Of a DNA stretch of 64,000 bases, positions 13,494 to 24,280 are shown one piece after another. Source of the DNA: Morella rubra (Eukaryota; Streptophyta; Magnoliopsida; Fagales; Myricaceae); NCBI GenBank assembly GCA_003952965.2, contig CM025852.1:12215180-12279179 (forward strand), given 5' to 3'. The notes beneath the pieces were generated by a model. The model was not told the origin of the DNA, made no database searches, and saw only the letters and a program-made list of their open reading frames with translations. How positions within the stretch are numbered: position 1 is the first letter of the stretch; each line of letters begins with the position of its first letter. The translations under genes and the position numbers were made by a program.

Positions 13494-13620
13494 TGCTGTG
13501 GGAGATCACGTTGGCGACAGCATATTTCTTGGGGCTGAAGCGAACATTCAAGCTCGCTTTAAGGATTCAACGCAAGGTTATTAGCCCTAAGCACCCTCAG
13601 ATCCGCAAATTTCTTCAGAG
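13490..13620 (+). pseudogene. Start-less copy of exon 1 of the 39178 gene
   Basis: The sequence is nearly identical to exon 1 at 39178-39308 and keeps the coding frame (VLWEITLATAYFLGLKRTF) and the splice donor after CTTCAGAG. Its initiator is GTG where the intact copy has ATG, and exon 2 is absent: about 670 bp downstream the duplication ends and LINE sequence begins. The only nucleotide change seen inside the exon besides the initiator is synonymous (ACA for ACT, Thr), so loss of function is recent. It may still be transcribed from the copied promoter but cannot make the normal protein. Confidence 0.85.
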
Positions 13621-14291
13621 GTATTTCTTGGGTTCTTTTTCTTTAATCATTGTTTTTGAAGATTGGGTGTTGATACTATTTCTACTCGAAGTTTCTAGGC
13701 GAAGGACGGCCACCTCTCCTGTTTGTTTTGTGGATTTGTTGATCCTAGAGTGTCAGAACGAACTCTGTATCTAGAATCGTATATATGATCAACTCCGAAT
13801 ATGAATGAGTGGTTCATGTACCATGTTTGTGCTTAGATAATAGATTGCATGAATGAGGATACTTTGTGTGTTGCTAGGCATGCATACGTTTGATCTTAAT
13901 TGTGGAAAACAACCCAACAAATAAAAAAGACACACACTCTTAATAGTGTTTGGATGGTCAACGCTATTTCCAGTTGCTTCTCTTCTTGTTTGTTATTTTC
14001 TTCATTTGAAGCTCTTAAAACGCTTGATGTTCTTCTAAAGATGCATTTTGGGTCTTTATATTTTAACTAATTTGAAGTTCACATTGATATTTCCGCAAAA
14101 GTACTCCCGCATCGGTTGTCTTTTGGACGTCCCAAACATACCAAATTCCAATGTTAGCATTGGTGGCTCTGACTGGCCTCTGTTTTTTTTTTAAAAATTT
14201 GATCCTGTATTATCTTACAAAGATTTCTTAAAGGGTGGTTCCTTCAGAAGATTAATTAATATTAACATGGAGTAATTTCATAGGGAAAATT

Positions 14292-15680
14292 GCGGTTTTG
14301 CTGAAGGTGCACTCCTGGTGAAATACCTTGGCATCCCCTTGATTTCTTCCCAGCTTAAAAACTGCGATTGTAGAGATCTTGTAGATCGTATCACAGCCAA
14401 AGTCAAGTCGTGGTTGAGCAAGTACCTCTCTTATGCTGGTCGGGTTCAATTAATTAGAGTTGTGCTGTTTGCAATTCAATCCTACTGGTCTGCCATGGTT
14501 TTCCTTACCAAAGTATTATTAATGAAGTTACTGCCATCCTTCGTGCTTTTCTTTGGAGGGGTAGTGAGTTGGGGAAAGGAGGTGTTAAGGTCGTTTGGCG
14601 GGATGTGTGCCTTCCTAAGAATGAGGGTGGTTTGGGCTTGTGCGATATTTCTTATTGGAACCATGCTTCCATGCTTAAACATATTTGACACTTGTTCAAG
14701 GATACAAATCAGTCCATTTTGACCACTTGGGTCAGGACTTACCTCCTTAAAGGGAAGAGCTTTTGGGAGGTAAAAATTCCAGGGACTTGTTCATGGAATT
14801 GGCGGAAACTGCTGGGATTAAGATTGATTGCCAAGGATGGGTTCAGACATTCTTTGGGCAATGGGGAGTGAATTTCGGTTTGGTGGGATGATTGGCATCC
14901 TTGGGGACCTCTCTATCTCCAGGTTAGTGTTACTGAGATGAAACAGTTCAGTGATCAGATCTTCTGCAAAAGTTGAGGTCCTGATAGATGGGCACGATTG
15001 GTCTTGGCCCACTAATGAACCTTTTTGGCTTGCTGTTAGCAGAGCCACTCCTCTCTCCTTAAGACCTTATCCTAACAAAGATGACTCAATTTTCTGGAGG
15101 TTTAATAGCTCAGGTCTCTTCTCCATCAAGTCTGCTTATGAAAATTTGCGGGACAAGAGACCTGTAGTCCCATGGCACAAGTTGGTATGGGGTAAAGGGG
15201 CTATCCCCAAGCACTCTTTCTTTTTATGACTTGCTGTCAAGAATCGTCTTGCTACCCAAGACAGACTCCTTGGGATGGGTCTCATCCAAGACATGAAGTG
15301 TGTGCTGTGTGGTGACCCAGAGGAATCTGTGAACCATTTGTTCTTCAAATGCAGGTTTGCGTCTCAGATTTGGTCTATTTTGGTTGACAGATGCCTCCTG
15401 CCAAGGCAAAATTTATCTTGGGATCACATTGTTACTTGGGCATCCCTCAACTTTAGTAACAACTCCTTTATTGCAACTATTAGGAGAATTTTTCTGTCTG
15501 CACAGTACACGCTATGGAGAGAAAGGAACTTAAGGCTTCATGGTGGTTCTAAGGGAAGATTGATACAGGTGCTGATGGAAGTCTCCGACTTGTCCAAGCA
15601 AAAATTTGTCTCCTCCAAAGCGTTCCTACCTCTGCTGCTAACCTGGACATTGCAGCAAAATGGGGCATTTCTAATCTAGT
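14292..15680 (+). mobile_element. LINE remnant, RT C-terminal part and zf-RVT domain
   Basis: Plus-strand fragments in several frames encode a plant LINE polyprotein: KYLGIPLISSQLKN and LSKYLSYAGRVQLIRVVL (end of reverse transcriptase), then FWRFNSSGLFSIKSAYENL, LVWGKGAIPKHSFFL, CVLCGDPEESVNHLFFKC and WRERNLRLHGGS (zinc-binding region). Multiple frameshifts and stops make it inactive. Its left edge coincides with the end of the duplicated block and its right edge with a gag-like remnant at about 15680, so both ends are truncated. Confidence 0.85.
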
Positions 15681-15992
15681 GTCCTGGGCTCTTTGATTGT
15701 TTCCTCTGTTGTATGTTTATCTTCATCATCTACTGAGAAAGAAAAATCGGTAAGCTTATTACTGGCCACTATTGTGGCAGCTTTCTCTTGTTCTTCTTTG
15801 CCCTCTTTGTCTTCTTCTACCTGCGACTCTTCCTCTTCTTCTTCCATCTGGTCCTTTAATTTCTCCAAGTTGATAAACATGCACTGCATATTTTCTCCCA
15901 TCTGCTTCTGGAGATTCTTCAACCGATTGAGTGTTTCCAGAATTTGAAAACATTGTTTAATCTTGAAGTGTCCTCAAGTCCATGACAGAATC
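15671..15992 (-). pseudogene. gag-like N-terminal fragment of a minus-strand LTR retrotransposon
   Basis: Reading leftward from the primer-binding site, an ORF encodes a short acidic coiled-coil-like protein (MKNLQKQMGENMQCMF, then a Glu-rich run EEEEEESQVEEDKEGKEEQE) down to about 15671. Position and composition suit the start of a gag region, but no zinc knuckle is left because the sequence is cut by the LINE remnant. This is inference from context. Confidence 0.4.
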
Positions 15993-16009
15993 GTTGCTCT
16001 GATACCAAA

Positions 16010-16405
16010 TGTTATGTAACCAACTGTAACTGAGGGTATAATGGGTAAATGGATGTTTGGTAGATGAGAAAATGGTGAAGGATTCTGTATTAAGCTCTAT
16101 TCAAGAAAGAGAAACTCTCCATTCGCAATTTTACTTTAATGATTTTCGATGTCTCTTACACTGTAGAACAAAGACATATAACACTACAATTGGGCTCATA
16201 GAGGGCCCTAATCTATGGCCCAAACTAATGAGCTAAATGGAATGACAAATAAACTAAAAAGCAACCATATGGATAAAGGCCAAAAAGGACGCAGCCCACA
16301 ACGTCAGCCTGCCCCAATAGCCCAGTCAACGAACTGGAGTTTAACTGAACTCGGCACTTCTCTTGTTCTTCCTAATCAGCCCTTTGTGTTGGTGAGGCCA
16401 TGACA
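16010..16405 (-). mobile_element. LTR (396 bp) with adjacent primer-binding site, minus-strand element
   Basis: On the minus strand the segment begins TGTCATGGCC (16405) and ends TTACATAACA (16010), giving TG...CA ends. It is followed immediately by TTTGGTATCAGAGCAACG (16009-15992), a methionine-tRNA type primer-binding site. The internal region is truncated after a short gag-like ORF and no second LTR is in the window. The left limit is firm because of the primer site; the 16405 end is the best TG match. Confidence 0.6.
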
Positions 16406-16479
16406 CCGGTCCAGACTTCCAGTTGATGTCGCCTCCTCTTTCTCTTGGTGAAGTAATTAGTGTGTAATGGGGAGATATT

Positions 16480-17700
16480 AAAAGGGCGAAGTACTACCGC
16501 AGTGGAGATTCAACAGGATATTTCTTTGCCCCGCCCTTTTCAACGATCTCTTTGGTAAGTCTCTCAAATCCAGTTCAGTTTCTTCTTATTAGTGATATCA
16601 TATCCTTTGGCCAAATAATTATTGGCAGGAGCTCGCCTCCAATAAACCAACCTTCTGTAAATTTGCGATCTAGTAGTGAAACGTAGAAGACATTTTCGAT
16701 CTGGGTCTTAAGCCCAAAGTCGAGCTCGAGCCGATTCGTACTCGACCCTACTCGTTTGCAGACTCGATCTCGAACCGAGTTCAAGCTTCAGTAATTTTGG
16801 TCGTCGAGTTGTAGCCTCTATGTTTTTCTGTCGAGCCAAGTTCAGCGAACCACTACGCGGCTCGATTACAGCCATATGCGGGGGTTTTTAATTGCCCTCT
16901 GAATGTGATGCATATAATATTGCTCGTCAAGGTTTCATCAAATTGTCTGCTACTATGTTTAATGTTGCTCACTTGTCCTCTGCATTTATATTACAGGCAG
17001 TGAGAGCCAGGAACGTCAGAATGGAATTGGCAGACAGGGCTGTTGGATTTCTTTTATCTTTTACCAGCTTATCCATGTTCACCTATTATACTTTCTGGGT
17101 CATCATTCTGGTTAGTTTTACCTTGAAGCTCATTATTTTTTCCAATAGTACCAAAAGTAAAAAGAGGCATCCCATACTGTAAGAACGGCCTATTAATATT
17201 CTGTGCTCAAATGTTGTTGTCTTTCAGCCATTTGTAGACCGAGATCACTTCATCCACCAGTATTTCCTACCGCAAGAATTCGCAGTGCTATTACCTGTAT
17301 TTGCCGGTGTGGTGCTTCTTTGTTTCTTATGCATATTCATTGGATTTGTGATGCTTAAATCCAAAAAGAAGAAGGCTTGATGGCATTAGTTTAGCAAATT
17401 TTTGTTCTTTGAAGATATCAAAGGGCGTTTGCTTGTTTTTCTTGTTTTGTTTACCTTTTTTCTCACACAACATCAAATCTGGACGTATTAGTTTTGAGTT
17501 GTTGCATGTACAGGTTTGGTATACCTGTGTTGTTTCTAGTACTACTGGGAGAGCACTTTTGACTATCTTCTTATAGGGTTGAAACTTACTTTTGAATATA
17601 GTTGATGAACTACTTAATTTACTACATTTTCCTTGTAATTTGCCTATGGTTCTGATTACAACACTCAACGATTTGCATTCCTTTGACTTTGGCATGCTCT
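16480..17700 (+). other. DPMS2: Transcription unit of DPMS2 with a 5' UTR intron
   Basis: A likely noncoding first exon (about 16480-16554) ends in TTTG followed by GTAAGT. The matching acceptor TTACAG lies at 16991-16996, 24 nt before the ATG at 17021. The 3' UTR probably occupies part of 17381-17700. Exon 1 limits are inferred from splice signals only. Within the intron, 16690-16890 holds CTCGAG-rich sequence resembling a decayed hAT-type MITE. Confidence 0.5.
17021..17380 (+). CDS. DPMS2: Dolichol-phosphate mannose synthase subunit 2 (DPM2)
   Basis: Two coding exons, 17021-17110 and 17228-17380, join in phase 0 (donor GTTAGT, acceptor TTTCAG) to give 80 aa, the family length. DPM2 is an ER membrane protein that stabilises and anchors the catalytic subunit DPM1, which makes dolichol-phosphate-mannose for N-glycans, GPI anchors and O-mannosylation. 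The protein shows MELADRAVGF, a first membrane segment (about 9-30, LLSFTSLSMFTYYTFWVIIL), the loop PFVDRDHFIHQYFLPQEFAV, a second segment (about 52-73, VFAGVVLLCFLCIFIGFVML) and a basic KSKKKKA tail. The longer upstream ORF from 16892 is spurious: the splice acceptor lies between it and this ATG. Confidence 0.95.
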
Positions 17701-17736
17701 GACTTAGGCAAGTATAACGCCTCTAATTGGTTAAGT

Positions 17737-17890
17737 CCCACATTGAGTGGGTGAGTTGTGATGGAGTTGCTTGATTGCCTTGTCCTGCATTAGTTCCTTG
17801 TTAGTTGGAACTACGCCTTATTAGTAATTTAAAAAATCGCGCATTATAACATTGACTAGTTCTTTAGAGTGTAGGGCAAATGTTATTAGA
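17737..17890 (+). repeat. Dispersed repeat flanking the copia remnant, left copy
   Basis: Begins TAAGTCCCACATTGAGTGGG and ends near GCATTATAACATTGACTAG ... GAGTGTAGGG. A diverged direct copy lies at 19143-19300 (TGAGTCCTACATTGAGTGGA ... GCATTGACTGGTCCGGAGTA). The two copies bracket a small copia-like element. I recognise the repeat as a type often found near plant gene ends but cannot name it. Confidence 0.6.
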
Positions 17891-17925
17891 TAGTTAGCTA
17901 CGTAACTGAAGCTGTTGAAGCTGTT

Positions 17926-18992
17926 ATAAGTTAGTTATATTGGTTAGTTAGTTTTCATTCATTGATTCTTTCTCAGTGTTGTATATTTAAACCATTCACT
18001 AGTTACTGAAATAAGATAATGAGATATTATTTCATGATTCGTGAAATGGTATCAGAGCATTTTTCAAAGCTTCTGCAAAACTGAATGCGAAATTTTTTCC
18101 TCCTCTGTTTTTCACATATTGAAAACAGATAATGCCTTCTTCAGAAGAACCTGCTGATCAGCTTCCTCCATCTCCTCAGACTCAACCTCCTCAATCTCAA
18201 CCACCTCAGTCTCAACCACCTCAGTCTCAACCTCCTCAATTTCAACCAGTTCAGTCTAATCCTAATCAACGATCTTCATTCTCTGTTTCCATGGATGAAA
18301 ATCCTTCCAATTCACTGTATCTTCATCTTGCCAAGAATCCTAGTACAGTTTTAGTGTCACAGTCTCTCCTTGGTGCACAAAACTATTCCACCTGGAGTCG
18401 TTCCATGCTCATGGCTCTTACCATCAAGAATAAGCTAGGCTTTGTTGATGGATCAATCCTAAAACCCGATCCAGATAGTGCTTCCTATTTTTCTTGGACT
18501 TGGTGTAACATGATTGTTACCTACTGGCTGATCAATTCGATCTGAAAGGGCATTGCAGCTTCTGTGATGTACATTGATTTTGCAAGGCATGTTTGGAATG
18601 ATTTACGTGAAAGATTCACACAATCAAATGAGCCATGGGTATTTCATACACGTAAAAATTTTGCTACACTCACCCAGGACAGTGCTTCGGCAAGCAACTA
18701 TTTTACAAAGCTAAAAATGTATTGGGACGAACTACAAGCTTACTGTCTTATCGATGCTTGTGTCTGTGGTTCTGAATGCAAAGCCAATAAATCCATTGTC
18801 GCTGGCCAGGAACGGGAGCTCATTCCGCAGTTCTTAATGGGATTAGATGATTAGTTCTTTCATCCTCGAGGATAGATTAGTTATATTGGTTGGTTAGTTT
18901 TCATTCATTGATTCTTTCTTAGTGCTGTGTATATAAATCATTCACTGGTTACTGAAATACGATAACGGGATATTATTTCATGATTTGTGAAA
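17926..18992 (+). mobile_element. Small degenerate copia-type LTR retrotransposon (gag only)
   Basis: About 120 bp at 17926-18046 recurs at 18871-18992 (shared TTTTCATTCATTGATTCTTT, AGATATTATTTCATGATTCG), consistent with LTRs. TGGTATCAGAGC at 18047-18058 is a Met-tRNA primer-binding site directly after the left LTR. The interior holds only a gag-type ORF. LTR outer ends are uncertain, and the right one seems truncated on its 5' side. No protease, integrase or reverse transcriptase remains. Confidence 0.75.
18132..18854 (+). pseudogene. copia-type gag (Retrotran_gag_3-like) with an in-frame stop
   Basis: One frame runs from ATG 18132 to the stop at 18852-18854, interrupted by TGA at 18543-18545. 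After a Pro/Gln-rich N-terminus with a repeated QPPQS unit, the conserved start of copia gag is clear: NPSNSLYLHLAKNPSTVLVS, then LLGAQNYSTWSRSMLMAL and KNKLGFVDGSI. After the stop come DFARHVWNDLRERFTQSNE, YFTKLKMYWDELQAYC and LIPQFLMGLDD. It would form the particle shell of the element. No zinc knuckle is seen. Confidence 0.8.
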
Positions 18993-19142
18993 AATGTGGC
19001 TAATGTTAGCATTTTTCCTTGATAGTAACAAAGGGTATTACGGTCAGGTTAGTCAGACCATGTGGCATGGAAGCTACTGCAGTGCAATGTAGGGTTGGCG
19101 AGGACATTGGAGATTTGTGGGGGTTAATAATATCCTGATTGG

Positions 19143-19300
19143 TTGAGTCCTACATTGAGTGGATAAAATTATAGAATTGCATGAGTGCCTAGTTCTATGT
19201 TGGTTTCTTGATAAGGTGAACTAGGCTTTTATGTGATTCTAAGGAGCTTTAATTGTAGCATTGACTGGTCCGGAGTATAGGGATGTGACTAGAACATTAT
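19143..19300 (+). repeat. Dispersed repeat flanking the copia remnant, right copy
   Basis: Direct, diverged copy of 17737-17890 (see that entry). Shared order of words: CACATTGAGTGG / TACATTGAGTGG, AGTTCC / AGTTCT, GAACTACGC / GAACTAGGC, CATTGACTAG / CATTGACTGG, GTAGGG / TAGGG. Confidence 0.55.
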
Positions 19301-20197
19301 CTGGATTATAGTATTAAACCATGTTGCCCAATTGAACACACTATTGAAAGTCACGGTAACATCGGACTTTTTTATCATGTGGCTCCGAAAGCAGTATTTC
19401 CGGATGATTATCATCAACCCTTTCTTCTTCCAACTCAATAATACGGCATGGAATACATGTTATCATCCTGGTACGCATCAAACATATTTTCGTTGTACTC
19501 TAATAACAAGTAAAGGTCACAGTTAGAGGGGTTCTGAAATCGCTTAAGAAATAAAGTTTCACCCAGTAGATATCCTACGTTGAACTTGACAAACTCAAGG
19601 CATTCCTACTCGGCTACTCCATCCATGAGTCTTTCATAATATGAGATACCATCTTCCCAATCAGGTCTTTGACATCCTCATTAGAGCATGTGTTTGCATT
19701 ATGTGCAGAGCTGCATGGCATTTGTCATTGTAGAAGTGCTGGATACATTTTGCATCATACTCAGAGAACTGTTGTAGTTACAATACCTTTCACAATCTTC
19801 CACCCAATATGGGTCTTCTCCAATTTGCAGACATAATTGAATAGTCCGATCCGTAGTGAGAAAGAGACTTACAACATTTAATACTGCTTGTATTAATTAT
19901 CGAATAATGTGAGCTCGTATTAATTATCGGTCAACAAATTGGAGAAAATTCTGATCTGAATTATTTGGGTGTCCTAACCTTCTGTAAAATCTTCTATGGC
20001 CTCACATTAGTTCAAAATAAGCCAACACCCCATGTTACTTCACATCATTTTGATACAACCGGTCATGATCCATTGGCACAAGTACTGTACATTAAAAGAG
20101 CAAGAACTACATATTATATCTGGAATATGATATAATATGGGATGTTGTCACAAATTGTAGCTTGCCTATACAACGTAGGACTTCCACAATCCAAGGG
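19301..20197. other. Intergenic, no supported gene
   Basis: No recognised family. A minus-strand stretch near 19690-19850 reads as an uninterrupted peptide (including GEDPYWVEDCERYCNYNSS) but has no motif I know and no supporting splice or start context. Confidence 0.3.
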
Positions 20198-20205
20198 GAT
20201 AAAAG

Positions 20206-20721
20206 TAGGGGTGTACATGGGTTGCTCGAACCTGCCCGAAACTGACCAGATTTGGTCAGCCCAAATGCGAAGCTCGAGTGGGTGCTGGCTCAAAATCCTA
20301 GAGCCTGACTTTATTCAGTCGGGCTTTGAGATTATAAGGCCCAACTCATCAGTTTCGCAAGAGCTCGAACAGATCGCCAATCTAGACTCGCATAGGCAAA
20401 ATGTTGTTTGGAAAAAAAAAAAAAAAGAACCTCCTAATGTCTCTCCTTAGTCTCCTTTGTCTTTGTCGAATGCTCCCGCCTCTCAAGCCCCTGCCTCCTC
20501 TCTATTCCCATTTCTTTTCGCCGTTTTCGCTGTCACTAGCCTAGCTCGACATGTGCTGACCAAGCTTGATCCACCCAATTTGAGTCTGATTGAAGTTGGC
20601 TGCGGCCAGTTCTTCCTCCCTATTTCGAGCAGTTCAGTCGGGCAGACGAGCTTGGACTTCCTACCATGGTGGTCGTGTGGCACCCCCGAAATCAAATCCA
20701 CCCGACCCATATACACCCCTA
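20206..20721. mobile_element. hAT-type nonautonomous element with perfect 8-bp target duplication
   Basis: The ends read TAGGGGTGTACATGGGT on the left and ACCCATATACACCCCTA on the right, an inverted repeat of about 17 bp with one mismatch. GATAAAAG flanks both sides exactly (20198-20205 and 20722-20729), the 8-bp duplication expected of hAT elements. The 516-bp interior has no transposase, only chance ORFs. Confidence 0.88.
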
Positions 20722-21607
20722 GATAAAAGACACAATTAGTATGCCATGGAAATAGAGACAGGCAAACTGACTAACCAAACCCGTTCGGTTTGGGCCGAAA
20801 TATGACAAAACCTCTTCACTACCAAAGTAAATTTGGAGGTTAGAATCCTTAAATAACAACATTAAGCATGTCATGATTGGAGTATTGGATGGATACCGAC
20901 AAGTCTGGATCGCAAGAATGTACTTTGCTATGTCATATGCGGACAAAGCTGTCAAGTTGGCAGGCTTATGCAGCTGGTTGCGCAAAAGTTTGGAGAAATG
21001 TCTGATAGCAACAAGCTACTGGGATCATTAACTGCCAAGTATTGACATTATCGCACAAAGCATCATTAAAACGACCGAGGAGCACTTCAACGCTTGGGAC
21101 CAGCAGACGACACAGCAAAAAGAAGACTGGAAAGCACCACCCCCTGATATATACAAATGGAATGTGGATGTGGCAATCAGGCTGCAAGTCTCGGTCCTAA
21201 CGGCAGTTTGCCACAACTGGATGGGCGAAAAAATTAAAAAAAATAAGAAAACATCACTTTGCGCCCACAAACTACCACGTAAATAATAAACAAAACCTCA
21301 AACTATTATTCTTGACAGGTCAGGCCCCTCAACTAGCACAATTATTCAAATCAAGCTTTCCGGTTAGATTTTTCATCTAAACAGACGGAATCGTCATTAC
21401 GTGTACCGCATGTGATCTTCACCTTATGCGATCTGCTAAAAATGCCCCTCCACCCCAAAACGCACAGCAATGGCTAGCATTTTAATTTTTCACCCTTTAA
21501 CCCGGAAGACAGTCTTACTTTTTGAACCTCCACCTAAAAACGCATACCTCATAACATCTTCTCGGGTGCTCTCGAGTGACACCTACTCTTTTACCGTGTG
21601 TGTGTGG

Positions 21608-22365
21608 CAGTGGCGGAACGAGAGGGTATCGACCCAGGGCGGTCGATACCCATTGCCAAAATTTTTATATGTAAAATTTTTTTTTTTAATCATTACTTGA
21701 CTTGGTCCGATACCCATCAGGTCAGGCCAACTAAAGTTTTCTATTGGGCAGGGATGTCAATAGGAAATTCAACTAGAGTTTTTTTATTTGAGCTTTTATG
21801 TAAAATGGATTTTTTGTAATTTTTATTGGGTTATTGGTTGATGGGTCTGTAATTTCAATTTTTTGCTAATATATTGTTTTGCTGTGAATTTTTGAAGTTT
21901 TCTTGGTGAGTTATTTATTTTTTTTTTTTATCATATTGCATGTGATAGCTCATCTTTGGACATAAATTAGGTGATCAACTGGTTAGACATAATTGTGCAC
22001 AGTGCACCTCTCAATTGGTATTTTAATTTCTGAAATTTTCCCATGAATTATCAAGATATTTGTTATTGAGGGACTTGGGGAAAGTAATTTCTCTTGATCA
22101 ATGCTGCTAAGCAAAATACGCAAGTAAAAAAAAGCTTGTCTACATTGGACTCAAGAACAGTTGAAAAAATTGTGCTGTTAAAGAACAACTGGATGGTTTC
22201 CACCAGAGTATGATGCAAAATCATCAGTTGTCTTACATGTATTCTCTTTTACTTAATTTTCGACATTGTAACTCTAAGACAATTTTTGCATTACGAAAAA
22301 AAAATTCTTGTCATTTCGCCTTTAAAGTTCGACACCCATAAATTTCAATCCTGGTTCCGCCACTG
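21608..22365. mobile_element. hAT-like nonautonomous element with CAGTGGCGGAAC ends
   Basis: Left end CAGTGGCGGAACGAG and right end CCTGGTTCCGCCACTG are inverted repeats. Both flanks are TG-repeat sequence (GTGTGTGG and TGTGTGTG), so the 8-bp duplication cannot be proved. The right 120 bp closely match 49680-49796, the right end of a second element of this family. No transposase is present. Confidence 0.7.
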
Positions 22366-22997
22366 TGTGTGTGTGTATGATTTTGTGGTCTTGGAATCTC
22401 GCAGTTACTCTCCTGCTACTACTGGGCTCATCCTTTGTAACCCGGGTATCCTTGCTCCTGGGAACTCGCTCAACCACCATGTCGTCACGATCCAACGACA
22501 TCGACCATCTTATCCTGAGGACTGAAAGTATTGGATGGGGTGCCCTGCCAATGAAACTCTCAAAGGTCCCCTTGCGCGCTGAGCCCTGCCTTCTCTCTCG
22601 TGGGAAAAATCCTATCAAAGAAAACTTTCTCCATTCACACTGTCCAGAGTACTATGAAAGCTACATGGGCGTTCCTGGATAGTTTTATCATTGAAGAAGC
22701 TAAGCCCAATGAATTTGTTTTCCCCTTCTGTAAAAAGGACAGAATATAGAGAAACCAAAATTCAGTTGTGAATGGTTTCGAATGTTGTATTCACGTCACT
22801 ATACAGGACCTCTCCATAAGGTTGTGTCAACTTAAAACGATAAAGTGGGTACAACTAGTGAAAATTTATTGTTTACTTTTTGAATTCTTTAGAATAAAAC
22901 TCTTTAGCTGAGCCTCTTATGTTGGGTGACTGATGGATCTTCTACACGCCCAGCAAACTTAAGGGAGGTCTCTAAGCTTGACTTTGTTCCGTAGCAA
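22366..22997. other. Intergenic, no supported gene
   Basis: Short overlapping ORFs on both strands at 22322-22682 show no family motif. No splice structure is evident. Confidence 0.3.
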
Positions 22998-23010
22998 ACA
23001 AAATCTAGCA

Positions 23011-23185
23011 AATACATCGCGGGCCTGCCCCAGTGGTCAGGGCTTACCTGCACTTGTGTGGATTAGGCGCACAGGTCATAGGTTCGATTTCTCATTGAGT
23101 AAATATCTTAACCCACTTAAGCGGGGGTCATAGGAGTGTGAATGAGTATGTGCTAACTCATTAAGGTTTACCTGTATGCTAGGTG
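23011..23185 (+). mobile_element. tRNA-derived SINE with 13-bp target duplication
   Basis: The 175-bp unit begins GCGGGCCTGCCCCAGTGGTC, containing a Pol III A-box-like TGCCCCAGTGG, followed by the B-box-like GGTTCGATTTC near 23083. ACAAAATCTAGCA occurs exactly at 22998-23010 and 23186-23198 and flanks it. It is inserted into a copia remnant. Promoter-box spacing and the target duplication together make the call firm; the named SINE family is not known to me. Confidence 0.85.
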
Positions 23186-23380
23186 ACAAAATCTAGCATC
23201 GGATAAGGCCTTCTTCAACAAATCAGCCAACGAATCTTGGCTTGAAATAAATCTCACACAGAGCTTATCTTTGGCGACATATTCCCTGACAAAATGGAAG
23301 TCAATCTCTAAGATAAGATTATCTCCTAGAAAGACACGATAAACACCAATTGACCAGCCCAATTTGAATCGGAATAGGCT
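23186..23380 (-). pseudogene. copia pol C-terminal fragment (RNase H end)
   Basis: The minus strand encodes LEIDFHFVREYVAKDKLCVR followed by FISSQDSLADLLKKALSDARF, which matches the conserved copia RNase H tail of the type HIEIDxHFVRExV...QxADxxTKxL. Only this end remains, and the SINE lies on its 3' side. Family-level assignment is secure; the element is dead. Confidence 0.8.
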
Positions 23381-23399
23381 TAAATTGAAATGAGAAATT

Positions 23400-24280
23400 T
23401 TTTAAAACAAAACACACTATTGGGATCGGAGATATTGGAAGGATATTCAGCTATAGAGCATTATCTTTTTCTTTTCTTTTTTAGTTGATCAGGGTAGCTA
23501 GAGGTTTGTCTAGATTAGTCATTTGCGTATATATAATCATGTTGCTTACAAAAATAAGAATAAAAAGCATATGCGATCATGCCGTCCCACATGCAAAGGA
23601 TAATCAGTGAGCCTAATTTTAATACAGGTAAATTCCCCATTACATGTTCCGACAAGTAGAGAAAAGTGGATAAGAAGTTCCATTGATCTTCATCGAAGGT
23701 GATGAAAACTTATGGCCCTATTGTGCACTTGTTCTTTGTTATGTGAATTGCACAAAAAAAAGTGTTCGAAAAGGTATTGAAGTGACTAACGAAACAAAGC
23801 TCGATCCAAGGCTACTGGATCAACCAAGTCCTGATTAAACAAAACTGTCAATTGTGTTTTTAATTCTTGATAAAAAAACATAAGATATAAACTGGATTTA
23901 CCCCCACTTGTAATGTTTTGAGAGTCAATGAGAACACTCGTGACCAACAAAAACGAATATCTCAAAAACCAAAGAGTATGAAAAGATAAAACTCGTACTC
24001 GAAGCAAATGTTTGCTAAAAATTCAAATGATTAACTTCAAATGTTTTCATGGGTTTTTGTTCTTCTTCTAAAACAATTAAAGTTGTCTGCTAAAAATTCC
24101 ATCCGAACTGCACACAAAAGCAACCAACCTATATACTCCAAGCAATTTCAACATGCCTACAAACATCATATGCTGAGAACAAAAACCAGACCAAAGCGAA
24201 GGCTTAAAGAAGGCCAAAACAAAATCAAAAGCAGCGCAAGAAAGAGAGAGCCCATACCAATACAAATCCAATTTTTCATT
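23400..24280. other. Intergenic, no supported gene
   Basis: AT-rich sequence downstream of the minus-strand calmodulin-like pseudogene; short ORFs only. Confidence 0.3.

Larger units (their letters stand above)
12664..14291 (+). repeat. Segmental duplication, copy A (paired with 38535-39980)
   Basis: Near-identical to 38535-39980, from CACGTGA(C/T)ACTCTTCC through TTTCATAGGGAAAATTGCG. It contains a promoter region, exon 1 and part of intron 1 of the gene that is intact at 39178. Differences include a longer GA microsatellite, a MITE at about 12966-13138 absent from the other copy, and scattered substitutions. Both ends abut LINE sequence here, so this is the rearranged copy and not the ancestral locus. 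Confidence 0.92.

Noticed and set aside
16892-17020. N-terminal extension of DPM2 in the same frame
   Set aside because: A splice acceptor (TTACAG, 16991-16996) lies inside it, and the conserved family start MELADRAVG is at 17021.
19690-19850. Minus-strand peptide with GEDPYWVEDCERYC
   Set aside because: Protein-like but unrecognised, with no exon signals; left as intergenic.
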